From: Solitalea canadensis DSM 3403
GTDB taxonomy: Bacteria > Bacteroidota > Bacteroidia > Sphingobacteriales > Sphingobacteriaceae
NCBI RefSeq assembly: GCF_000242635.2
Contig: NC_017770.1
Span: forward strand, 2,926,669 to 2,990,668
Reading direction: 5' to 3'
Length of the DNA stretch: 64,000 bases
Under the pieces are notes generated by a model. The model saw only the letters and a program-made list of their open reading frames with translations, did no database searches and was not told the DNA's origin. This document shows positions 29,907 through 38,172 of this stretch, one piece after another; the stretch's first letter is position 1; the number at the start of each line of letters is the position of its first letter. The position numbers were made by a program, and so were the translations under genes.

Positions 29907-30119
29907 ATGAAAACGCCAAAAAAACCAATTAAAAAAACCAGTGGCAAAAGTGCTTCAGAAGATGCGAAGAAAGGCATGAAGCCTCTTAACCCAAAAGATG
30001 CGAAAAACGCAAAAAGCCGTTTTGTAGATGACGATGACGACGATGATCTGGGTCTGCCTATGGATGACTTCGGTTCATTTGATGATGTAGAAGATTTTGA
30101 TGATGACGATAGATTTTAA
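29907..30119 (+). CDS. Small protein with basic N terminus and poly-Asp tail
   Basis: A 70-aa protein. The first 35 residues are Lys-rich (KTPKKPIKKTSGK). The rest is very acidic (a run of seven Asp after RFV, and FDDVEDFDDDD near the end). It is probably disordered. It has its own promoter candidate and a strong terminator, so it is likely expressed. The charge split could suit binding of nucleic acid or of a basic partner. I know similar short proteins in Bacteroidota genomes but no function. Confidence 0.7.
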   Translation: MKTPKKPIKKTSGKSASEDAKKGMKPLNPKDAKNAKSRFVDDDDDDDLGLPMDDFGSFDDVEDFDDDDRF

Positions 30120-30138
30120 TCTTACTCTATAAAACAAG

Positions 30139-30170
30139 AAAACCTGCTTTGTATAAAGCAGGTTTTTTTA
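30139..30170 (+). terminator. Terminator of the acidic small protein gene
   Basis: A perfect 12-bp stem (30139-30150 with 30155-30166), four-base loop and T-run. Confidence 0.92.
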
Positions 30171-30183
30171 TGTATTTTTCTTA

Positions 30184-30978
30184 CTAAACCGATAATTCAA
30201 TCCAAACCGGAGCATGATCGCTCGTTTTTTCCCAACCTCTTACATGTCGGTCTACTCCTGCCTTAATTAGTTTACTTTGTAACTGAGGACTTAAAAGAAA
30301 ATGATCTATACGCAAACCTGCGTCGCGTCCATAAGCATTCCTAAAGTAATCCCAAAATGTATAGATCGTTTCCTCCGGATATAATTTTCGTATTGCATCC
30401 GTCCACCCCTGAGCCATTATTTGATGAAATGCATCTCTTGTTTCCGGACGAAACAATGCATCGTCCACCCAACGCTCTGGTTTATAAACATCGTTTTCTG
30501 TCGGGATAACATTATAATCACCCGCTAAAATAACCGGTAAATCTTGTTTCAACAGATCTGACGAATGTAAGGCAAAACGCTTCAACCAATTTAGTTTGTA
30601 ATCAAACTTTGGTCCGGGAGCAGGATTACCATTGGGTAAATACAAGCACCCTATCCTAACATTGTGAACATTGGCTTCAATATAGCGGCTATGTTCATCT
30701 TCCGGGTCTCCGGGTAACACTCTGCATATCTCTGTTATTTCTGCATTCCTGGCCAGAATAGCTACTCCATTCCAACTTTTTTGACCATGCCAGATAACAT
30801 TATAACCGGCATTTAAAATGGCTGTTTCCGGAAAATTTTCTTGTGGAGCCTTTAATTCTTGTAAACACACGACATCGGGCTGAGTTTCCTCCAACCACCG
30901 AAGTAATACCGGAAGTCGGCCATTTACACCATTGACATTATAGGTTGCTATTTTAATTGATGACTTATTGTTTAGCAT
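30184..30978 (-). CDS. xth: Exodeoxyribonuclease III (AP endonuclease)
   Basis: A 264-aa exonuclease III of the exonuclease-endonuclease-phosphatase fold, which repairs abasic sites. KIATYNVNGVNGR opens the domain, LQELKAP carries the metal ligand Glu41, LAGDYNVIPTENDVY has the Asp/Asn pair, and the C-terminal SDHAPVWIEL has the catalytic Asp-His. The length is normal. It is preceded on the same strand by the thioredoxin-like gene, with a hairpin between them. Confidence 0.95.
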   Translation of the reverse strand: MLNNKSSIKIATYNVNGVNGRLPVLLRWLEETQPDVVCLQELKAPQENFPETAILNAGYNVIWHGQKSWNGVAILARNAEITEICRVLPGDPEDEHSRYIEANVHNVRIGCLYLPNGNPAPGPKFDYKLNWLKRFALHSSDLLKQDLPVILAGDYNVIPTENDVYKPERWVDDALFRPETRDAFHQIMAQGWTDAIRKLYPEETIYTFWDYFRNAYGRDAGLRIDHFLLSPQLQSKLIKAGVDRHVRGWEKTSDHAPVWIELSV

Positions 30979-31025
30979 GATTGCAGAAGATTTACAGAAA
31001 AGATACCATTTTAATTGAAATAGAA

Positions 31026-31054
31026 AAAGGTTGACAGTTATCCTATCAACCTTT
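31026..31054 (-). terminator. Hairpin after the thioredoxin-like gene
   Basis: A 9-bp perfect stem (31026-31034 with 31046-31054) is followed leftwards by TTTCTATTTC. It is a moderate intrinsic terminator between the thioredoxin-like gene and xth. Confidence 0.6.
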
Positions 31055-31076
31055 CCAATCTTATTAACTGTTCAGA

Positions 31077-31598
31077 TTAATTCCAAACCATATCACAACC
31101 AACCGGAGCCACTTCTGGATAATCTACATCAATGCCATCTAAAGCAGCTTCTATTGCGTCTTCAAGATATACACGAGTAACCATATTTTCATTCTCCCAG
31201 CTGTCGTCAATTGCACCTTTATAGACCAATTCACGTTTTGAGTTGAATAAAAATGCTTCTGGAACTTTGTTTGCTCCAAACGACTTAGCCATTTGTTGAT
31301 CTTCGTCCATCAAATACAGATGCTCCAATTTTAGATCATCATACATTTTCTTCATTTCCTCAAGTGATTCTGATTCACTGTTTTTGGCCATTGAATTAAT
31401 ACGTACAATCCCTAAATTATCCTCTTCGTATCTCTTTAACAGATTTTTAATGCGATTACGGTAAGCTACCGCAACCGGACAAGAATTATTGGTAAATATT
31501 ACCAGTAATGCGTAACGATCGGCATATGCATATTGGTTATACATTTCGCCGTCTATTCCTTTAAGGTTAAAAGCAGGAAGTTTATCACCTATGTTCAT
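31077..31598 (-). CDS. Thioredoxin-fold protein of the AhpC/TSA type
   Basis: A 173-aa thioredoxin-like protein. The active-site region reads TNNSCPVAVAYRNRI. There is one Cys followed by Pro where many relatives have CxxC, so it looks like a one-Cys peroxidase-type or a resolving-partner type. Another Cys lies near the end (VGCDMVW). The cis-Pro is in NKVPEAFLF. No signal peptide is seen. It belongs to a family of cytoplasmic thioredoxin-like proteins without firm function. Confidence 0.75.
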   Translation of the reverse strand: MNIGDKLPAFNLKGIDGEMYNQYAYADRYALLVIFTNNSCPVAVAYRNRIKNLLKRYEEDNLGIVRINSMAKNSESESLEEMKKMYDDLKLEHLYLMDEDQQMAKSFGANKVPEAFLFNSKRELVYKGAIDDSWENENMVTRVYLEDAIEAALDGIDVDYPEVAPVGCDMVWN

Positions 31599-31664
31599 AA
31601 GATTATTGAATGGTTATTTTTGACAAATCTCTGTTTTTTTCACTTAGCCACAAGTCAAATTTTA

Positions 31665-31672
31665 TATTTTTG
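31665..31672 (+). promoter_or_regulatory. -7 box of the GNAT-like gene
   Basis: TATTTTTG lies 19 bases before the ATG at 31691 and supports that start over an upstream ATG at 31610, which would precede the promoter. Confidence 0.55.
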
Positions 31673-31690
31673 GCAACACAAAAATTAACT

Positions 31691-32818
31691 ATGCAAATTA
31701 CAGAGGTAAAAGACACTAAAACAAGAAAAGAATTTTTAGCTGTTGCTCCTATTATCTATAAAAACGATCCTGTTTGGGTACAGCCATTAGACAATGATAT
31801 TGAAAGCATTTTTGATCCAAAATTCAATAATTTTCATTCTTTTGGTGAAGCCACACGCTGGGTATTAAAAAACGACCAAGGCGAACTTATTGGTCGCGTT
31901 GCTGCTTTTATCAACAAAAAAAAGGCATACCACTATGAGCAACCAACCGGAGGCATGGGATTTTTTGAATGTATTGATGATGAAAAGGCTGCTTTTCTAT
32001 TGTTCGATACCTGCAAAAAATGGTTATTTGAACGTGGAATGAAGGCCATGGATGGGCCTATTAATTTTGGTGAAAACGATGCATATTGGGGTTTATTGAT
32101 CGAAGGGTTTATTCACCCGTCATTTGGAATGCAATACAACCCTCCATATTATCAAAAATTCTTTGAAAACTATGGTTTTAGTCAGGCGTATCAGCAATTA
32201 ACAAATATGCTGGCAGTAAAAAATGACCTGCCAAAACGTGTTGAAAAAATTGCTGACTGGGTAATTAATAAACCTGGTTATTCATTTGAACATTTGTCGG
32301 TAGCAAAATTCGACAAATTCGCTGCTGATTTTGAAGAAATTTATAACGATGCTTGGTGTGACTTTGAAAACTTTGTTCCTATCACTAAAGAAATATTGTT
32401 AGACAGTTTTAGAAAAATGAAACCCATTATGGATGAACACCTGATATGGTTTGCATACATAAATGGAGAACCTGTTTCGTTTATCATTTGCCTTCCGGAT
32501 GCCAACCAGATTATCAAATACTTGGGTGGTAAAATGAACTTATGGAGCAAATTAAAATTTGTTTATTATAAATGGCAAGGTAAAATGGATAGGATCCGTG
32601 TAGTTGTTATGGGTACTAAACAAGCTTATCAAAATCACGGTCTGGAATCTGCTTTATTCAGAAAACTTCAGCATTATGTAATGCCTCAGAATCATTACAC
32701 GGCAGTTGAGCTTTCATGGGTTGGTGACTTTAACACCAAAATGCAGGCTGTTCATGCCGCTTTAGGGGCAACTAAAGGCAAAGTACATGCAACATACAGA
32801 ATTATTTTTCCTGACTAA
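31691..32818 (+). CDS. GNAT-like acyltransferase, large cytoplasmic type
   Basis: 375 aa from the ATG at 31691. It has text known from a conserved Bacteroidota family annotated as GNAT-like (GPINFGENDAYWGLLIEGF, then MQYNPPYYQKFFENYGF). A second GNAT-like half carries VVVMGTKQAYQNHGLES and VELSWVGDFNTKMQAVHAALG. The two halves suggest a FemAB-like double fold. The substrate is unknown. It stands alone between a divergent thioredoxin-like gene and the tRNA cluster. Confidence 0.75.
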   Translation: MQITEVKDTKTRKEFLAVAPIIYKNDPVWVQPLDNDIESIFDPKFNNFHSFGEATRWVLKNDQGELIGRVAAFINKKKAYHYEQPTGGMGFFECIDDEKAAFLLFDTCKKWLFERGMKAMDGPINFGENDAYWGLLIEGFIHPSFGMQYNPPYYQKFFENYGFSQAYQQLTNMLAVKNDLPKRVEKIADWVINKPGYSFEHLSVAKFDKFAADFEEIYNDAWCDFENFVPITKEILLDSFRKMKPIMDEHLIWFAYINGEPVSFIICLPDANQIIKYLGGKMNLWSKLKFVYYKWQGKMDRIRVVVMGTKQAYQNHGLESALFRKLQHYVMPQNHYTAVELSWVGDFNTKMQAVHAALGATKGKVHATYRIIFPD

Positions 32819-32858
32819 CAGGCACTTAATTTAAATTTAAAAAAAGCTGAATATTTAG

Positions 32859-32889
32859 TTTGGATTAAAAAGTAAAGCCTGTATATTTG
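32859..32889 (+). promoter_or_regulatory. Promoter of the tRNA-Lys cluster
   Basis: TTTG (32859-32862), 19 bases, then TATATTTG (32882-32889): an exact consensus promoter, about 43 bases before the first tRNA. Confidence 0.85.
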
Positions 32890-32931
32890 CAGTCCCAAAA
32901 CAAACCGCTCCAAGCGCTTTAAAAGGGGAAT

Positions 32932-33004
32932 GATTCCGTAGCTCAGCTGGTAGAGCAATACACTTTTAATGTATGGGTCCTGGGTTCGAATCCCAGCGGG
33001 ATCA
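32932..33004 (+). tRNA. tRNA-Lys (TTT), copy 1
   Basis: 73 nt. The acceptor stem is GATTCCG with CGGGATC (one T-G pair). The anticodon loop CTTTTAA gives TTT, and the T arm reads CTGGGTTCGAATCCCAG. CCA is not encoded. Confidence 0.97.
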
Positions 33005-33041
33005 CTAAAACTGAAGTTAAACAGTTCAAAAAAGTAACTAA

Positions 33042-33114
33042 GATTCCGTAGCTCAGCTGGTAGAGCAATACACTTTTAATGTATGGGTCCTGGGTTCGAA
33101 TCCCAGCGGGATCA
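33042..33114 (+). tRNA. tRNA-Lys (TTT), copy 2
   Basis: Identical to copy 1 over all 73 nt. It starts exactly 110 bases after it, with the same spacer, so it is a tandem duplicate. Confidence 0.97.
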
Positions 33115-33151
33115 CTAAAACTGAAGTTAAACAGTTCAAAAAAGTAACTAA

Positions 33152-33213
33152 GATTCCTTAGCTCAGTTTGTAGAGCATCCCGATTTATCGGGAGGGTCCT
33201 GGCGAAGAATAAG
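33152..33213 (+). pseudogene. Degenerate tRNA-Lys relic
   Basis: Starts 110 bases after copy 2, with the same spacer. The acceptor and D arm are recognisable (GATTCCTTAGCTCAG). The anticodon arm is replaced by the hairpin TCCCGATTTATCGGGA and the T arm is lost after GGGTCCTGG. It cannot fold as a tRNA. Confidence 0.85.
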
Positions 33214-33238
33214 AATCATTGAAATACAAAAAATACTA

Positions 33239-33311
33239 GATTCCGTAGCTCAGCTGGTAGAGCAATACACTTTTAATGTATGGGTCCTGGGTTCGAATCC
33301 CAGCGGGATCA
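33239..33311 (+). tRNA. tRNA-Lys (TTT), copy 3
   Basis: Identical in sequence to copies 1 and 2. The spacer before it differs, since the relic lies between. Confidence 0.97.
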
Positions 33312-33334
33312 CAATACAAGTGATCAAATTCACT

Positions 33335-33375
33335 AAAACCTCACTAAACGTATGATTAGTGAGGTTTTTATTTTT
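33335..33375 (+). terminator. Terminator of the tRNA-Lys cluster
   Basis: A perfect 13-bp stem (33335-33347 with 33356-33368) and a T-rich run. Confidence 0.92.
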
Positions 33376-33584
33376 AAGTTAGCTCCCAAAAATACAGCTA
33401 CTCGCAATGTTCAGGGGCGTAATTAGGGAGTCATTTTTGAACAGGTAAAAGACGCCCCTAATTTCAATTACCTCACTCCTAATACTTGTGTTAACTGCTA
33501 AACATCTTGATTTCAACAAGGGTCAATCTTAAATTAATTAAGGTTTAACCAGTAAAATTGATCTGTGATGAAGCAGCTATTTAA
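33376..33584. other. Intergenic stretch after the tRNA cluster
   Basis: No gene is seen. AGGGGCGT (near 33413) and ACGCCCCT (near 33452) form an inverted repeat with a loop of about 30 bases. It lies between the tRNA terminator and an integrase fragment, where an attachment site could have been. Confidence 0.4.
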
Positions 33585-33764
33585 TCAAATCTTACTGTTA
33601 AAGAAATCCAAGAACAAACAGAATTCGCTGGCTACTGTTTACCTGTTGACGGTAAGCGTACCGAGATTTCCACAGGAAGGCAGTGTGAGATTCAGAAATG
33701 GTCACCCAAATCTGGACGACTTTCCGACAAGACCGAAGAAGTTACCAAACATAAAAAACCCTGA
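33585..33764 (+). pseudogene. Fragment of a tyrosine recombinase (arm-binding domain)
   Basis: An open frame of about 59 codons without a start reads VDGKRTEISTGRQCEIQKWS and PKSGRLSDKTEEV, which fits the N-terminal arm DNA-binding domain of Bacteroidota phage/ICE integrases. The catalytic domain is absent. It lies downstream of tRNA-Lys genes, common integration targets, so it is probably the scar of a lost mobile element. Confidence 0.75.
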
Positions 33765-33786
33765 TCAGTTCGAAACTGAACAGGGC
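33752..33786 (-). terminator. Terminator of the metalloprotease gene
   Basis: Read leftwards: CCCTGTTCAGTT, a short loop, AACTGATCAGGG, then T6. The stem has one mismatch. It overlaps the end of the integrase fragment. Confidence 0.8.
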
Positions 33787-33807
33787 AATACTAACATAAA
33801 CTATAAC

Positions 33808-36387
33808 TTACTTAACTACAGTAGCTTTGTCAACCAAATAAACGATATAAGTACGGTGAGCTTTTGTCTGCTCATCAGGTGAAGCAGCGGTGGCCATACT
33901 TGTTTTAATTTTTTTCAATGTATTGAAAGCAGCAGCTCTTGATGCATTATCAAACCCTGCAGGATTATTTACCACATTGGTTAATCCTTTAACATATTCT
34001 GTTTGCAGATTTTGTCTGTATAAATTCACCGAGCTATGTAAATCAGCATTGAAGATAGATTTGGTAAGATCGTTCATTACCTCTGCAACAGAATAAGAAT
34101 TTCCATATAAACCAGAGTTGTTAATACGACTTAATGTGGTAGGATGAAGGAATTGTCCTAATAAAGCCTGATGTAAAAGAAGCGTAGTATTTTGAGGCTT
34201 ATAATCTTCGGTATTACCAAAGAAATTAAAACCACGACGCTGCAATTGCATATACGAAAACAAATAACTATCCGTTGCAAAAGCATTCGGAGCAAAAACG
34301 TTAGCCGCAATCACTTCCATAGCTTTTTTCTGTTTCTCTTTAGGAACCACAGTAAATGGTTTTGCCTTCGCTTCTTGTCCATAGAAACTTCTATCTACAT
34401 AAACACCTCCCACATAACGGCTTAACGAAGAAGCCATGATCATACGCTGATTCATCAGTAAACCATAGCGGCTTCTCAACTCATTGAACGACTGATTAGG
34501 TTTACTATACCTGTCTTTCAATTTGCCCATCATGGTGTTTACCAGTTTAAAACGATCTTCGGCGTAGGTAACCATGTCATTACTCATATCATTGATCATC
34601 ACACGAGGATCGATACCATTACCAGGCGAACGCATATCATCGGCATCATTACCAAAAGCCAATTGAGGATCGGTACTTCTGCTTAAGATTTTATCCAAAC
34701 CCGCTTTCTCTTCAGATGGCGCAAACGGAGTATAGCCAAACTGAATTGCCCAAAGATCATAAGGGCCCGCTTTAGTGGTATAATAATCACCTTGTTTACT
34801 TCTGTCGCTTGCCACGTTAATAGCCGGATAATCCATCACCGAACCCTGTAAACCTATTTTGCGGGTAATTTCTTTATTATTTACTTCAGATGGGCTTAAC
34901 ATGATGCTTGCCTTCATGTTGTGATTCAGACCAAGCGTATGGCCCATTTCGTGTAAGATCAGGTAATACAAGAACTGCTTATGCATTTCCTTAATTTCTG
35001 AATTTCCGGCACCCATCATTTCAGCCATACTTGCACCAGCGCCCAACTGCATTTTCAACTCGTTAGCCATCGTACAGTGATTAGCACAGCCTTTTACATT
35101 TAGAGGTAACTGCTGAGCTTGTTCTGTTCCCGGTACTGAATTGAACAAATCATCGAAAACAGGAGTTGAACTACCTGAACGCCATTCAACAGTAATATCA
35201 GCACCAAGAATTTGCCCTGTTTTAGGATTTACGAAACTTGGACCAATAGCACCGTATTGCGGATATGCAGATGAAACCCAACGAATAACGTTATAGCGAA
35301 TATCAGCAGGATCCCATTTAGCGTCATCTGGCATTATTTTCATTACCACAGCATTTTTGAAACCTGCTTTTTCAAAAGCTTCGTTCCATTTCTCACCTGC
35401 TTCAACAATAGTTTGACGATACTCAACCGGAGTAGTATTTTCTACCCACCAAACAATTGGTTCAACAGGTTCACTAATTGCCGCATTTGGATCTTTCTTT
35501 ACCAGATTCCAACGGTTAATAACATCTTTAAAGTCAGCTACTTTTACAGAGGTAAGATTATCAACCTCTTGTGTAAAGTAACCAATACGTGGATCGTCAT
35601 AACGTGGACGGTAATCGTTCTGAGGCATTGCAAGGAAGCTGTGCTGCATGCGGATGCGTGTGTAACGAGCATCGGTAATGTCTTTTCCACCTCCATTTAG
35701 CGGAGCCGGATTGTCATATGCAAGATCCACCACTACATCGGTATTATCAGGATATGAACGCAACTTCGAATACTTAGATTTGCCTGCATTAAAATTACCA
35801 AGGTTAAATATCGCACCCGGAGGAATAGTTGGAGGTAATACTGGTTTTACCTGATCCAATTTATCACTTAGGAATAAACCATCAACCGCAACCAAATAAC
35901 CGTTGGCATCTTCGGCAACGATTTTATCCGAGAAGAAAACCGACTCAGCCACATCGACATTTTGAGCTTTGCTCACCGCATTATTTGGGTCGTACCAAAA
36001 GCTAGTGTTCACCTGTGAAAACTCTAGCTTGTCAAATGCTTTTTGTACTTTGAACACCCATGTGGTACGAATCATGTTTTGGTTAAGGAATAGCGAAGTG
36101 GGTCCGCCCATTGAAAAGCTTTGATAGATAAACTCTTTCCCTAACTGATCTTTACGGATATATAGCTGTACAGTACCTTTTGTTGTGTCCTGATAAAGCG
36201 TAAATAGTCCTTCGTTTTTTGAATTCCCCTTTACTTTATCATCAATACTGGCTTTAGGAGCTGCTTTTTTTACGGAGTCGGCAGACGCGACGGCACCTTT
36301 CTTATCTTTCTTGCTTTGTGCAGCGACATTAATGCTACAACAAGCCGACAATAAGATCAGTCCGACAAGACTTTTAGTAAGTTTCAT
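33808..36387 (-). CDS. Exported zinc metalloprotease (DUF5117/DUF4953 type)
   Basis: An 859-aa protein with a signal peptide (MKLTKSLVGLILLSACCSIN, mature from about AQSKKDKKG) and a Lys/Ala-rich linker. A DUF5117-like domain follows, with a metzincin-type motif HEMGHTLGLNHN at about residue 478-489, which supplies the three His ligands and the catalytic Glu. A C-terminal DUF4953-like part runs on from about residue 530. It is the usual length for the Bacteroidota family. It probably acts in the periplasm or outside. It is monocistronic. Confidence 0.88.
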   Translation of the reverse strand: MKLTKSLVGLILLSACCSINVAAQSKKDKKGAVASADSVKKAAPKASIDDKVKGNSKNEGLFTLYQDTTKGTVQLYIRKDQLGKEFIYQSFSMGGPTSLFLNQNMIRTTWVFKVQKAFDKLEFSQVNTSFWYDPNNAVSKAQNVDVAESVFFSDKIVAEDANGYLVAVDGLFLSDKLDQVKPVLPPTIPPGAIFNLGNFNAGKSKYSKLRSYPDNTDVVVDLAYDNPAPLNGGGKDITDARYTRIRMQHSFLAMPQNDYRPRYDDPRIGYFTQEVDNLTSVKVADFKDVINRWNLVKKDPNAAISEPVEPIVWWVENTTPVEYRQTIVEAGEKWNEAFEKAGFKNAVVMKIMPDDAKWDPADIRYNVIRWVSSAYPQYGAIGPSFVNPKTGQILGADITVEWRSGSSTPVFDDLFNSVPGTEQAQQLPLNVKGCANHCTMANELKMQLGAGASMAEMMGAGNSEIKEMHKQFLYYLILHEMGHTLGLNHNMKASIMLSPSEVNNKEITRKIGLQGSVMDYPAINVASDRSKQGDYYTTKAGPYDLWAIQFGYTPFAPSEEKAGLDKILSRSTDPQLAFGNDADDMRSPGNGIDPRVMINDMSNDMVTYAEDRFKLVNTMMGKLKDRYSKPNQSFNELRSRYGLLMNQRMIMASSLSRYVGGVYVDRSFYGQEAKAKPFTVVPKEKQKKAMEVIAANVFAPNAFATDSYLFSYMQLQRRGFNFFGNTEDYKPQNTTLLLHQALLGQFLHPTTLSRINNSGLYGNSYSVAEVMNDLTKSIFNADLHSSVNLYRQNLQTEYVKGLTNVVNNPAGFDNASRAAAFNTLKKIKTSMATAASPDEQTKAHRTYIVYLVDKATVVK

Positions 36388-36699
36388 AGTGGTTGAAGCT
36401 GATTGAATTAATAACTAATACTTATATTATAAAAATTTAAGTTAGATATTAGATTTAACAAAAAGAAGTAGTTAAGTAGATATAAACAACCTTGTTACAA
36501 GACTTATCTAATTTGCTAAATAAACAGGAGAATTTCCGAATATTATTTTGCTGCATAACATTAATGATCATATATCTTTTCACTAATCAACACTAAGCAA
36601 AATCTGAAAAACAATATAAAACCTTGCACGTAGATTAAAAAATTCCGTTCCTATTATCATACACCCAGCCATACTTAAGGCATGCCCCGATCAAAACCT
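36388..36699. other. Upstream region of the metalloprotease gene
   Basis: About 310 AT-rich bases between the metalloprotease start and the VOC pseudogene. No gene or clear repeat is seen. Confidence 0.5.
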
Positions 36700-36945
36700 T
36701 TACTCCTGCGGGGAGTAAGTCACAATATCAATCCCAACTCCGTTTGGATCCTGGATGGCGAAATGGCGGTCGCCCCAAGGCTCATTTCATATATTAATTT
36801 TAATATCCACTCCTTTTTCTTTTAAATCCTTATACACTTTGTCAACGTCGTCTACTTCAATGGTAAAGTACATCCCCTGACCCTGAAATGGCTTTTGAAA
36901 TAAAGATTGCTGTGATGCATGCTCGGGCAGAAGAAAACTTATTTC
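36700..36945 (-). pseudogene. Truncated VOC/glyoxalase-like gene copy
   Basis: The minus strand reads REISFLLPEHASQQSLFQ, then FTIEVDDVDKVYKDLKEKG, an in-frame TGA, and NEPWGDRHFAIQDPNGVG to the end. This is the last 80-odd residues of the gene at 49719-50183. The 5' half is missing, with a break near 36945 after AACTTATTTC. It lies at the toxin-distal edge of Rhs locus 2, as the flavoprotein fragment does in locus 1. Confidence 0.88.
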
Positions 36946-36979
36946 CCTTGTTCTTTGAAGTGTTCGCCTAAGCGATCAA

Positions 36980-37005
36980 TTCAAAGTTTTAATAAAATGA
37001 AAGAC
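36980..37005 (+). repeat. 26-bp direct repeat, left copy
   Basis: Identical to 37964-37989 over 26 bases (it contains TTCAAAGTTTTAATAAAATG). Weaker similarity extends about 20 bases to the left (GTTCGCCTAAG against GTTCACCTAAG). The two copies bracket the gene at 37120-37815. Confidence 0.75.
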
Positions 37006-37119
37006 CCTATCTGGCCGAGAACATAAAAGAATCATTCTGCTTTCTGCCGGACAGAGTCATCTGTATTATATTCACTTGAAAGTGGCGTAACGCTGAACAC
37101 TTTAAGTAACAGAAAGGCT

Positions 37120-37815
37120 TTATAATACAAGCTCCGCACTATTTAGCTGTGCTATTTTTTTTTCCTCTTTGTTTAGTTCTATTTGTTTTAAAAACTTGTC
37201 TCTGTTAGATATGAGTTCTTGTAATTCTTGACGCCACTTGTTTATATCTACATTACAGGCTTTAAAATGACTTATGTCCCAATCTCTTTTATTGATTTGT
37301 CCCAATACATTTTGCGCTTCTTCAACACTTTTAAATAGAGCTATTTTGAGTTTTACTTCTTGAATTACGGCCTGCAAATATGAATTAGGAGCTGCGCTCA
37401 AAGGTGGTTTTTTTGAATACTCATCTATTACGTTTAGTATTTTCGTTAAAGAAATATTACTATCAAAAGGCAATGGTGATTGCTTTTTCACACTTTCCAC
37501 TACTTCCCTAAAAAAAGTACTATGTTTTGTATAAGGAATGTTATATTGAAAACCCTTTTTATTGGAATATTCTTGTAACAATATTGGACCAGCAAAACAA
37601 GCCTTGACATCATTGCCCATTTTATTTCCGAACAAAGGATAGATAACAAAATGAGGTCTATACTCATCCGTTCTCGGCAGTTTTATTAACTCTAAACCAA
37701 TTATTATCGGACCAACTATCTTATATAGCCTGTCTTGTGCATACAAAGTCAACTGAGGAAAAGTATTTTGCCAGTCCTCAATCACTTTCTTTTTTATTTC
37801 TTTATCTATTGCCAT
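37120..37815 (-). CDS. Unknown protein at the end of Rhs locus 2
   Basis: A 231-aa soluble protein with no signal peptide. It has an alpha/beta-looking first half (YKIVGPIIIGLELIKLPRTD, PHFVIYPLFGNK) and a helical, Lys/Glu-rich second half (residues 150-225). I do not recognise a family. It lies on the same strand as the Rhs toxin, beyond the macrodomain gene, and is bracketed by 26-bp direct repeats. It could be an immunity protein or cargo of a small inserted segment; neither is shown. Confidence 0.65.
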   Translation of the reverse strand: MAIDKEIKKKVIEDWQNTFPQLTLYAQDRLYKIVGPIIIGLELIKLPRTDEYRPHFVIYPLFGNKMGNDVKACFAGPILLQEYSNKKGFQYNIPYTKHSTFFREVVESVKKQSPLPFDSNISLTKILNVIDEYSKKPPLSAAPNSYLQAVIQEVKLKIALFKSVEEAQNVLGQINKRDWDISHFKACNVDINKWRQELQELISNRDKFLKQIELNKEEKKIAQLNSAELVL

Positions 37816-38031
37816 ATTAAATTAAGGACTAACTACGTAAGTATGCTTGTATGTTCGCAAAAGCCTTCCTTTTCCTCCTATTGCAGCTTCAGCTTTCTGT
37901 ACAGCCCTTTGTCACCAACTGAAAATTGGGTAGCAGGAGCCATTGGAGTTCACCTAAGGTCACTTCAAAGTTTTAATAAAATGAAAGACTCCTAGCAATC
38001 AGAGCAGGTGACTTTCTTAATAAAAAATCTA
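37816..38031. other. Intergenic stretch before the macrodomain gene
   Basis: No gene is seen. It contains the right copy of the 26-bp direct repeat and leads into the macrodomain gene's promoter region. Confidence 0.4.
37964..37989 (+). repeat. 26-bp direct repeat, right copy
   Basis: An exact match to 36980-37005, 984 bases apart and in the same orientation. Confidence 0.75.
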
Positions 38032-38039
38032 TATTTTTG
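38032..38039 (+). promoter_or_regulatory. -7 box candidate of the macrodomain gene
   Basis: TATTTTTG fits the Bacteroidota -7 consensus and would give a leader of about 130 nt. No clear -33 box. Confidence 0.4.
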
Positions 38040-38172
38040 CTTCTATACTTTGTTTAAAAAGCTTATTCATACAAGTTGATCAACTCCATACTTTTCTTAT
38101 AATTAAATATTCTCAATGAAAAATAGCACCATAAGAAATTGATCTCTAAAATGAATAACTCTAGCACTCTTT

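Noticed and set aside
33565..33882. A 105-aa open frame after the tRNA cluster
   Set aside because: The protein-like reading is in another frame, that of the integrase fragment at 33585-33764. The 105-aa frame also runs into the end of the metalloprotease gene.
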